Shown here: in pieces, positions 37,556-44,745 of the stretch
Position numbering within the stretch: position 1 is the first letter of the stretch
How the letters are laid out: the number at the start of each line of letters is the position of its first letter
Assembly (NCBI RefSeq): GCF_000382705.1
Contig: NZ_ARQE01000007.1
Span: 208,181 to 272,180, forward strand
Direction: 5' to 3'
Origin: Aureimonas ureilytica DSM 18598 = NBRC 106430
Lineage (GTDB): Bacteria; Pseudomonadota; Alphaproteobacteria; Rhizobiales; Rhizobiaceae
Length of the DNA: 64,000 nucleotides
Program-made: the position numbers and the translations under genes
Notes under the pieces: model-generated
What the model was told of the DNA's origin: nothing
Database searches by the model: none
The model's input: the letters and a program-made list of their open reading frames with translations, nothing else

Positions 37556-39070
37556 TCAGTGGCGGACCGCCACCGCGATGGCCTCGCCGTCCTGATCCAC
37601 ATAGCTCCCGTTCTTCGGGGCGATCGCATAGTAGAAGAGGGCGCCGAGCCCGGCCGCGATGAACCAGGAGAAGTGCGACAGCGGTGCCAGCGCCGGCAGG
37701 AAGGCGAAGAGGAGCGAGATGATGGCGGAGGGAACCAGCGCCTGAATGGCCTTGGGGTTCACGCCGTTACGGTAGAAATAGGGGCCGTTCGGGTCCGCCG
37801 AGTAGAGGGCGGGCACGTCGATGCGCTGGCGGCGGATCAGCCAGTAGTCGGCCATCACGATGCCGAACAGGGGGCCGAGCAGGGCGCCGAGGCCGCCGAG
37901 GAAGTAGAGGATGACGATCGGCGAATTGTAGAGGTTCCAGGGCAGGATCACGAAGCCGATGACGCCGCTCACCACGACCGCGCGGCGGAAGCTCAGGTAT
38001 TTCGGCATGAGATTGGCGAGCGCGAAGGCCGGCGCGACGAAATTCGCCATGAGATTGACGGCGATCGTCAGGATCAAGAGCGACAGGCTCGCCAGGACGA
38101 GGAACAGGGTGTTCGGAATGCTCTGCACGATGTCGGTCGGGCTCTGGATCAGGCGCCCGTCGATCGACAGCTGGCCGCCGGCGAGGATCACCACCATCAC
38201 GCCGAAGAAGAGCATGTTGATCGGGATGCCCCAGAAATTGCCGACCGAGATCGCCCGACGCGAGGTCGCGCCGCGCGTGAAGTCGCAGAAGTTGAGGACG
38301 AAGGTTCCGTAGATCGCGACCCAGAGCGAGGCGCCGCCCAGAATCTGCAGCCACATCGTGCCGCCGGTGACGGCGTTGGGCGGGGTCAGCTGCAATTGGC
38401 CGCCCGAGCGGTAGAGCACCCAGGCCGCGAGCGCCAGGAAGGTGAAGAGGATCACCGGCCCGGCGAAGGCCTCGTAGCGGCGGATGCTTTCCATGCCGTA
38501 GCAGGCGATGACGACCTGAACGACCCAGAGGATGGAGAAGCTGATCCAGCCGAGCACGGAAAGGCCGAGCACCATCTGGTCGGCCAGCGGCGCGAGGCCG
38601 GGGGCGAGCGCGATCAGGAGAACGTCGAGCACCATGGAGGCGAGATAGGTCTGGATGCCGAACCAGACGATCGCGACGCCGCCACGGATCAGCGAGGGAA
38701 TCTGCGCCCCGCGCACGCCGAAGCTGATGCGGCTCATCACCGGGAAGGGTACGCCCGTCTTCAGGCCCATATAGCCCGACAGGTTGAGGAGCAGGAACAG
38801 GAAGACGCTGCCGAGCAGCATGACGAGCAGGATCTGCCACGCGCCGAGCCCGAGCGCGAAGAGGCCGATGGCGAAGGCGTAATTGCCCAGACTATGGGTG
38901 TCGTTCGCCCAGAGCGCGAAGATATTGTAGGTGTTCCAGGTCCTCCCGACCCGTTTCGTCGGCGCGAGATCGGCGTTGTAGAGCGTGGGGGAGACCCCCG
39001 GCGGCATGCGGTTTTCGAGAGCGCCGACGAGGCTGCGATCCCCGTCGATCTCGTAGATGGTTTCGTTCAT
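37556..39070 (-). CDS. NCS1 family permease, allantoin/nucleobase type
   Basis: A 504-residue membrane transporter of the nucleobase:cation symporter-1 family with about twelve helices. Signatures include NADLAPTKRVGRTWNTYNIF and LWANDTHSLGNYAFAIGLF at the N-terminus, GVRGAQIPSLIRGGVAIVWF in helix 3, and ADYWLIRRQRIDVPALY near the end. Members carry allantoin, uracil, hydantoin or purines with a cation. Its neighbours (racemase, allA, allE, puuE) favour allantoin. The ATG at 39070 is used; an in-frame GTG one codon upstream is equally near the GGGAGG. Confidence 0.9.
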   Translation of the reverse strand: MNETIYEIDGDRSLVGALENRMPPGVSPTLYNADLAPTKRVGRTWNTYNIFALWANDTHSLGNYAFAIGLFALGLGAWQILLVMLLGSVFLFLLLNLSGYMGLKTGVPFPVMSRISFGVRGAQIPSLIRGGVAIVWFGIQTYLASMVLDVLLIALAPGLAPLADQMVLGLSVLGWISFSILWVVQVVIACYGMESIRRYEAFAGPVILFTFLALAAWVLYRSGGQLQLTPPNAVTGGTMWLQILGGASLWVAIYGTFVLNFCDFTRGATSRRAISVGNFWGIPINMLFFGVMVVILAGGQLSIDGRLIQSPTDIVQSIPNTLFLVLASLSLLILTIAVNLMANFVAPAFALANLMPKYLSFRRAVVVSGVIGFVILPWNLYNSPIVILYFLGGLGALLGPLFGIVMADYWLIRRQRIDVPALYSADPNGPYFYRNGVNPKAIQALVPSAIISLLFAFLPALAPLSHFSWFIAAGLGALFYYAIAPKNGSYVDQDGEAIAVAVRH

Positions 39071-39073
39071 CAC

Positions 39074-39378
39074 AGGCTTACCTCCCGTTTTGCCTGAAGA
39101 GCCGGCCGTCCCGTCGCCCTGGCGTGAGGGTTCGAGCTTTCGAACCTCTACGCCGGCGCGAGCCGTGACCGCCGGTGAGCGTCCTCCAGCGGATGCGGGA
39201 CGCTCGGTTGTTTTCCTTTGTCGGTTTCGACGATGTCCAACACCACCTCGGCAATAGACGCTTCGCCTTCATGCGATTGACTGAAGTATTTTTCTGGAAA
39301 CGATTTATACTATATTTCGTTTGACTTCCGTTTGCAATGAGTATTATCGAAATACATCCAACACGAGGGGAGGACGCC
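39074..39378. promoter_or_regulatory. Divergent promoter region, permease / racemase
   Basis: A 305-base gap, AT-rich at 39285-39360. AAACGA (39298-39303) and TCGTTT (39317-39322) form an inverted repeat around 13 bases. TTGACT (39321) and TATTAT (39342) could be a promoter toward the racemase, though the 15-base spacing is short. Either the LysR at 36466 or that at 42834 could act here. No gene is seen. Confidence 0.4.
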
Positions 39379-40059
39379 ATGAGGGAATTTCGGATCGCGC
39401 TCGTCAACGCCAACACGACGCAGGCGATGACCGATCGAATGGTGCGCATGGCGCAGGCGCTCGCCCCGGCGGGCGTCACGATCGAGGGCCACACGGCGCC
39501 CGAAGGCGCGCCCTATATCTCGACGCCGGAAGCCGCCGCGCGCGCGGGCGAGATCGTCGCCGGCATGGCCGAGCGCTTCGCCGCCGGCGACACGCCCGAC
39601 GCCGTCATGATCTCCTGCTTCGGCGATCCCGGCCTCTTCGAAGCGCGTGAAATCCTTTCCGTCCCCGTGCTCGGCATGGCCGATGCCTCCTGCCACGTCG
39701 CGGCCCAGCTCGGCCAGCGCTTCGCCATCGTCACCGGCGGGCGCGCCTGGGGCCCGATGCTGGAGACCTTCGTGGAGCGGATCGGCCTTGCCTCCCGCTT
39801 TGCCGGCGTGCGCACGCTGGAACTCACCGGAGACATGATCGCGGCCGACCCGGAAGGGGCGGAAAACGTCGTTCTCGAAGAGGTCCGCCAGGCCCATGCG
39901 GCCGGCGCGGACGTGGTGATCCTCGGCGGCGCGGGTCTCGTCGGATTTGCCGAAAAGCTCGCCCCGCGCGCGCCGGTCACGCTTCTGGATTCCCTCGCCT
40001 GCGTCGTCTCGCAGGCCTGCGCCCTCACCCAGTTCGGCCTCGCACCGCGCCGGGGCTAG
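39379..40059 (+). CDS. Asp/Glu/hydantoin racemase family protein, allantoin racemase-like
   Basis: A 226-residue protein of the Asp/Glu/hydantoin racemase family; the ATG at 39379 follows GAGGGGAGG. The start RIALVNANTTQAMTDRMV and AVMISCFGDPGLFEAREI place it with hydantoin/allantoin racemases. The first catalytic Cys is Cys80. The second, normally in an LGCAG motif, is replaced: the sequence reads ILGGAGLVGF (Gly183/Gly184). Two-base racemisation would then be impaired, so the protein may use another acid or catalyse a one-sided reaction. Context in an allantoin cluster suggests acting on allantoin or a ureido intermediate. Confidence 0.85.
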   Translation: MREFRIALVNANTTQAMTDRMVRMAQALAPAGVTIEGHTAPEGAPYISTPEAAARAGEIVAGMAERFAAGDTPDAVMISCFGDPGLFEAREILSVPVLGMADASCHVAAQLGQRFAIVTGGRAWGPMLETFVERIGLASRFAGVRTLELTGDMIAADPEGAENVVLEEVRQAHAAGADVVILGGAGLVGFAEKLAPRAPVTLLDSLACVVSQACALTQFGLAPRRG

Positions 40060-40115
40060 GCGCGACTCGCCGGCGGCTTCCCGCGCGATCGAACAAAGGG
40101 AAGCCGCCGCGCGCA

Positions 40116-40643
40116 TCATGCCGCCCGGCTCGCGGTCGGGGGCAGGCGGATCGTCCAGGGCTCGGGAAGGGGAAACTCCTCCAGATTGACGCCGGCGCCG
40201 CCGCGATCCACCACGAGGAAATCCTGCGGCCCGCTGATCGGCGTCAGAACGCCGTGCCAGACATTGCGGCGATAGTTCACGCCCTGGCCGGGCGCGGTGA
40301 GGAAGGCCTGCGGCTCGCCCGGCCGGCCTCCCTCGTCCGGGCAGACGATGACGAGAAAGGGCCGCGCATCCAGCGGCATGAAGGCCTGGCTGCCGAGCGG
40401 ATGGCGCTCCACGAGATCGAGCCGCAGCGGCAACGCGTAGGGCGTGCCCCGGAAGATCGAGAGGATGGCGCGCCCGTCCTCGCCCCCTTCTTCACCCGAC
40501 GTTTCGACGCGGGCAAGCTCGTGGAAGCGCTCGCAGCGCCCCCTATTGATCGGGTAGTGATGCGCCCAATCGGTGTCCAGGACCTCGCCGAACGGGGCGA
40601 AGGCGGCGCGGGTCAGCGGGTGGGCGACGATCTCCCGGCTCAT
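40116..40643 (-). CDS. allA: Ureidoglycolate lyase
   Basis: A 175-residue AllA-type cupin enzyme that splits ureidoglycolate to glyoxylate and urea. Family marks: AFAPFGEVLDTD, INRGRCERFHELARV, LSIFRGTPYALPLRLDLVERHPLGSQAFMPL and NYRRNVWHGVLTPISGPQDFLVVDRGG. Length is normal (about 160-175). Its ATG overlaps the allE stop by ATGA. The glyoxylate made would feed gcl and glcB in the same window. Confidence 0.95.
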   Translation of the reverse strand: MSREIVAHPLTRAAFAPFGEVLDTDWAHHYPINRGRCERFHELARVETSGEEGGEDGRAILSIFRGTPYALPLRLDLVERHPLGSQAFMPLDARPFLVIVCPDEGGRPGEPQAFLTAPGQGVNYRRNVWHGVLTPISGPQDFLVVDRGGAGVNLEEFPLPEPWTIRLPPTASRAA

Positions 40644-41488
40644 CGCCGGGCGCCCGGCTTGAGCGCCGCGTGGCGGTTCACGTCCTTGTAGAGAAGATAG
40701 CGGAACGGGCCGGGGCCGCCCGCATAGCAGGCCTGCGGACAGAAGGCGCGCAACCACATGAAGTCGCCGGCTTCCACCTCCACCCAATCCTGGTTCAGGT
40801 GATAGACCGCCTTGCCTTCCAGCACGTAGAGCCCGTGCTCCATCACATGCGTTTCGGCAAAGGGGATGACCCCGCCCGGCTGCAGCGTGACGATGGTGAC
40901 ATGCATGTCGTGGCGCAGATCGTTCGGATCGACGAAGCGCGTCGTCGCCCAGGCGCCCTCGGTGTCCGGCATCGGGCTCGGCGCGATGTCGTTTTCGTTG
41001 AGGAAGAGCGGGTCGGGCTTGTCGAGGCCCGGCACCGGCTCGTAGGCCTTGCGCACCCAATGAAAGCGCGCGGCGCCTTGCGTCTCGTTGCGCAGCGTCC
41101 AGCCGCTGCCCGCCGGCAGATAGGCATAGCCGCCGGGCGTCAGCCGGTGCGCCGCGCCGTCCAGCGTGACGCTCACCTCGCCCTCCACCACGAAGAGGAC
41201 GCCTTCGGCTTCCTCGTCGCTTTCGGGGTGCTGCGACCCGCCGCCCGGCTGCACCTCCATGATATATTGCGAGAAGGTCTCGGCGAAACCCGACAGGGGC
41301 CGCGCCAGAACCCAGAGCCGCGTCTTCTCCCAATGCGGCAGGAAGCTCGTCACGATGTCGCTCATCGTGCCCTTGGGGATGACGGCGTAACTCTCCGTGA
41401 ACACCGCGCGGTCGGTGAGAAGCTGCGTCTGCGGCGGCAGGCCGCCCTTCGGCGCGTAATAGGACCGGGTCTTGGGGGGCTGGCTCAT
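40640..41488 (-). CDS. allE: (S)-ureidoglycine aminohydrolase
   Basis: A 282-residue bicupin that hydrolyses (S)-ureidoglycine to (S)-ureidoglycolate and ammonia. Opening SYYAPKGGLPPQTQLLTDRA is typical. The first cupin holds HPESDEEAEGVLFVVEGEVS; the second, metal-binding one has the Glu/His ligands in FAETHVMEHGLYVLEGKA and the Trp-rich DFMWLRAFCPQACYAGG. It is coupled by ATGA to puuE upstream and allA downstream. Allantoate amidohydrolase (AllC), which supplies its substrate, is not in the window. Confidence 0.94.
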   Translation of the reverse strand: MSQPPKTRSYYAPKGGLPPQTQLLTDRAVFTESYAVIPKGTMSDIVTSFLPHWEKTRLWVLARPLSGFAETFSQYIMEVQPGGGSQHPESDEEAEGVLFVVEGEVSVTLDGAAHRLTPGGYAYLPAGSGWTLRNETQGAARFHWVRKAYEPVPGLDKPDPLFLNENDIAPSPMPDTEGAWATTRFVDPNDLRHDMHVTIVTLQPGGVIPFAETHVMEHGLYVLEGKAVYHLNQDWVEVEAGDFMWLRAFCPQACYAGGPGPFRYLLYKDVNRHAALKPGARR

Positions 41489-42726
41489 GCTCCGAACTTC
41501 TCCTCAATGCGCTTCCGCACGATCCGCTCGACTTCCCCGCAAGCGCGCTCGAGGGCCGCGTCGTCTCCGTCCGCCGACACGGTCTCGAAGGAGCCGAGCA
41601 CATCGCGGCGCTGCTCCGGGCTCATGGAGCGGAAGGCGCGCACCATCGCGTTGTGCAGACCCTCGGCGCTGTCATGGGCGGGGCCGAGTTCCAACTCGCA
41701 GGTGCGCGCCGCGACGGTGGGCGAGGCGCCGAACAACGCGCCGAACTCGCGCGTGAAGTCTTCGCGCGACAGGCGCGAGGGGCGGAGCGCCGGTGCTCGG
41801 TAGGGATGAACGGTCCGCCAATGCTCGGCGATGTCGATCCGGCGGGCCAGCCAGACCTTGTCGTGGCTTTTGACGTAATCCACGAAGCGCTTCAGCGCGG
41901 CGAAGCGGCCGGGGCGTCCGATCAGGCGGCAATGAAGACCGATCGTCATCATGGAGGGCCGGCCCTCCTCGCCTTCGGCATATTGAACGTCGAAGGCGTC
42001 CTTCAGATAGGAGAAGAACTGGTCGCCCGAGTTGAAGCCCTGGGGCGTCGCGAAGCGCATGTCGTTCGCGTCCAGCGTATAGGGCAGCACGAGCTGCGGA
42101 TCGATCGGGCGGCCGTGCCCGTCATGGTCGAGCCAATAGGGCAGCTCGTCGTCATAGGTGTCGGAGATCCAGGTGAAGCCCTTGTCCTCCGCCGCGAGCT
42201 TCACGGAATGGACCGAGGTGCGGCCGAGATAGAGCCCGGTCGGGCGCTCGCCGACGACCTCGCGGTGAAGGCGGATCGCCTCGGCGAGATCGGCGCGCTC
42301 GTCGGCTTCCGCGTGGTCGCGATAGTCGATCCAGCGCAGCCCGTGCGAGGCGATCTCCCAGTCGGCGCGCCGCATGGCGGCGACCTGCTCGGGCGAGCGG
42401 GCGAGCGCCGTCGCCACGCCATAGACGGTGATCGGCACCTCGGCGCGGGTGAACAGGCGATGGAGGCGCCAGAAGCCGACCCGCGCGCCATATTCGTAGA
42501 TGGATTCCATGTTCCAGTGGCGCTTGCCCGGCCAGGGCGCGGCGCCGACGATCTCGGACAGGAAGGCTTCCGAGGCGGCATCGCCATGGAGAATGCTGTT
42601 CTCGCCGCCTTCCTCGTAATTGACGACGAAGGACACGGCGATGTTGGCCCCGCCCGGCCAGTTGGCGTTCGGCGGGTTCTCCCCATAGCCGCGCATATCG
42701 CGCACATATCGCGGTGCTGCACCCAT
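41485..42726 (-). CDS. puuE: Allantoinase PuuE with degenerate UraD-like C-terminal tail
   Basis: A 413-residue protein. Residues 1-310 are a PuuE-type allantoinase (polysaccharide-deacetylase fold, metal-independent), with RDMRGYGENPPNANWPGGA, FVVNYEEGGENSILHGD, ASHGLRWIDYRD and IGLHCRLIGRPGRF. PuuE alone is about 300-310 residues. Residues 316-380 (LSREDFTREFGALFGASPTV, then AEGLHNAMVRAFRSMSPEQR) resemble the start of OHCU decarboxylase (UraD). Residues 388-412 resemble its last helix. The catalytic HPDL block and the KFGFPF region between them are missing. GGGAGG precedes the ATG. It hydrolyses allantoin to allantoate; UraD activity is unlikely. Confidence 0.92.
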   Translation of the reverse strand: MGAAPRYVRDMRGYGENPPNANWPGGANIAVSFVVNYEEGGENSILHGDAASEAFLSEIVGAAPWPGKRHWNMESIYEYGARVGFWRLHRLFTRAEVPITVYGVATALARSPEQVAAMRRADWEIASHGLRWIDYRDHAEADERADLAEAIRLHREVVGERPTGLYLGRTSVHSVKLAAEDKGFTWISDTYDDELPYWLDHDGHGRPIDPQLVLPYTLDANDMRFATPQGFNSGDQFFSYLKDAFDVQYAEGEEGRPSMMTIGLHCRLIGRPGRFAALKRFVDYVKSHDKVWLARRIDIAEHWRTVHPYRAPALRPSRLSREDFTREFGALFGASPTVAARTCELELGPAHDSAEGLHNAMVRAFRSMSPEQRRDVLGSFETVSADGDDAALERACGEVERIVRKRIEEKFGA

Positions 42727-42833
42727 ATCCCGTCCTCCCCGACGTCTCCGGTCGGTGAGCGTAGGACGAAAGCGCGGGGGCGATTACCCGGCGCCGCTTT
42801 GAAGGACTTGCGCACAAAGCACGGGTTAGGCGC

Positions 42834-43754
42834 TCAGGGTCCGGCCCAGATGGCGCGGATCAGGCGCTGGCACCGCTCGCTCATGAAGTCGAGGAAGAGG
42901 CGCAGCTTGGGGTCCTGGAACTTGCGGTGCGGATAAACCGCCGCGAGCTGCACGGGCAGCGGCGGAAACTCGGCGAGGATCGGCACCAGCTGCCCGGAGC
43001 GGATCATCGGCTCGACCTCGAAGCGCGGCTTCATCGCGATGCCGTGGCCCATCAGCGCCCAGTCGGTCAGGACGTCGCCATCGTCGGAATCGAACGGCCC
43101 GGCCGCGTCGATCCGCTCCGGCCCGTTCGGCCCGCGCAGGGTCCAGTGGAGTTCCGGCGAGCCGGGAAATCGCAGGAGCAGGCATTGATGCGACTGCGAC
43201 ACGAGATCGGCGGGCGCGCGCGGAACGCCGTGGCGCTCCAGATAGGCGGGCGAGGCGACGAAGACGCGCTCGCATTCGAGGATGCTGCGCATCTTCAGGC
43301 TGGAATCCTCCAGCAGCCCCAGCCGGAAGGCGAGGTCGATCCCCTCCTTCAGCATGTCGACGTGATGGTCGGACAGGCGCAGCCGCACCTCGATATCGGG
43401 GTAGAGGGCGCGGAAGTCGGGAATGCCCGAGGCGATGAAGCGCCGCCCGAAGCCGAGCGGCGCGGTGACGTGGATCGTCCCGCGCGGGCTTTCCGAAAGG
43501 GCGGCGACATTGGCCTCCGCCTCGGCGACGGCTTCCAGAACGCGCTTGGCGTCGGCGTAGAAGATGCGGCCGTGCTCGGTCGGCGTCACGCGGCGCGTGG
43601 TCCGGTTGAGAAGGCGCACGCCCAGGTGCTTCTCCAGCTCGCGGATGCGGTGCGAGGCGACCGCCGGCGAGATGAGGAGATCGCGCCCGCCCGACGAGAT
43701 CGAGCCGAGCTCGATGACCCGCACGAAGACCTTTGCGTCGTCGAAACTGAACAT
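42834..43754 (-). CDS. LysR family transcriptional regulator upstream of puuE
   Basis: A 306-residue LysR regulator; start MFSFDDAKVFVRVIELGSIS at 43754 after GGGAGG. The helix-turn-helix reads SISSGGRDLLISPAVASHRI; ELEKHLGVRLLNRTTRRVTP and GTIHVTAPLGFGRRFIASGI place it in the large group with DsdC/AaeR-like relatives. It is on the same strand as puuE-allE-allA, 107 bases upstream, and probably controls purine catabolism genes. Confidence 0.92.
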   Translation of the reverse strand: MFSFDDAKVFVRVIELGSISSGGRDLLISPAVASHRIRELEKHLGVRLLNRTTRRVTPTEHGRIFYADAKRVLEAVAEAEANVAALSESPRGTIHVTAPLGFGRRFIASGIPDFRALYPDIEVRLRLSDHHVDMLKEGIDLAFRLGLLEDSSLKMRSILECERVFVASPAYLERHGVPRAPADLVSQSHQCLLLRFPGSPELHWTLRGPNGPERIDAAGPFDSDDGDVLTDWALMGHGIAMKPRFEVEPMIRSGQLVPILAEFPPLPVQLAAVYPHRKFQDPKLRLFLDFMSERCQRLIRAIWAGP

Positions 43755-44166
43755 GCGCCTCCCTGGGGACTTCGATCGGACGGTGCAGCTTGTGCCGGGT
43801 TCCTCACCCCGAGGAAACAGGCTTCGCCGGCCAAGCGCAAAACGAGGTCTCGTGAGTGAGGCTTCGGGGGCGAGATCGACCGCGCCGCTTCGCTGTCCTG
43901 CCAGAGCAGATATCGCAGGACACCGCCTTGCCGGCGCGACGAACGCAGCAAGCCCTCGCGGCCCCGAACCCGCCGCTGCTCGCAACCGGATCGACGCGAG
44001 GTCGATCGCGTCCCCAAGATCGTCCCATCCTTTCGACGAAACGTCCCAAGATCACGCCAAGCTATCGACAGGAACAGGCGCTCGCCCCTACCTTCCTGAC
44101 GCCGACGGGGGCGCGAGACGTACCGTTTTTTTCTTGTTTTAATTTAGCTTTCAGGTGGCAACAGGT
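43755..44166. other. Intergenic region without recognised gene
   Basis: A 412-base gap between divergent genes. It is GC-rich to about 44100, then sharply AT-rich with a T-run (44125-44132) just before the unknown gene at 44167. I see no RNA gene, terminator stem or convincing ORF. The base-composition step may mark the edge of transferred DNA. Confidence 0.5.
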
Positions 44167-44730
44167 ATGTCGGAAATCAACAATACCTTGATTTCGAAGA
44201 CGAACACGAGGAAAAGACGGCACAATCTCTTCTGTAGCGCAACAGTGGTTTACGCGCAGAACGAACCGATCGCCTGGCTGATGTTGCGCAGTTTCAGGGA
44301 ATCCGGGGAGCGTCGGCAGGCCGAGCTGATCGAGCAGTGGTTCATCAATGACCAGATCCCGAAAGAACTCGAAAGCAAATCCTTCATCACTGAAATCAAT
44401 CTGAAGAAGAGGGAATCGATAATGGCATCGATTCCTCTCGCCAGTTCCTTGCCCCAAACGCCGCCGTCGAGTTCGAAGGGCGGGTTCGCCTCGCTCTTTA
44501 CGCCTTTGCGCCGGAAATCATCGACGATCAATGCCGGGTCCGAGATGTATGATAATCTTGAAGAGGCGATCGCATTCAATATAATCGACGGGATGCCGGA
44601 TTATCCCAACAGTTTCCTAAATCCGGACCAAATGGTTCAGCCCAATCCGGTCTTCGCCCGGCAAACCCAATATCTGAAGCTTCTTCTGGCCGCGTATACA
44701 TTCGATCCCGATCGGATGGGAATCTACTGA
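44167..44730 (+). CDS. Hypothetical protein
   Basis: A 187-residue protein I do not recognise. The ATG at 44167 follows AGGTGG by eight bases; an in-frame GTG lies 12 bases upstream. There is no signal peptide or clear membrane segment. A basic start (TNTRKRRHN) precedes a helix-rich part (WLMLRSFRESGERRQAELIE). A low-complexity Ser/Pro stretch (PLASSLPQTPPSSSKGG) lies mid-protein, and the C-terminus is acidic to aromatic. Codons are AT-richer than in the neighbours, suggesting transfer. It converges on the GH63 gene 15 bases away. Confidence 0.6.
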   Translation: MSEINNTLISKTNTRKRRHNLFCSATVVYAQNEPIAWLMLRSFRESGERRQAELIEQWFINDQIPKELESKSFITEINLKKRESIMASIPLASSLPQTPPSSSKGGFASLFTPLRRKSSTINAGSEMYDNLEEAIAFNIIDGMPDYPNSFLNPDQMVQPNPVFARQTQYLKLLLAAYTFDPDRMGIY

Positions 44731-44745
44731 ACGGCCTTATTGCTT

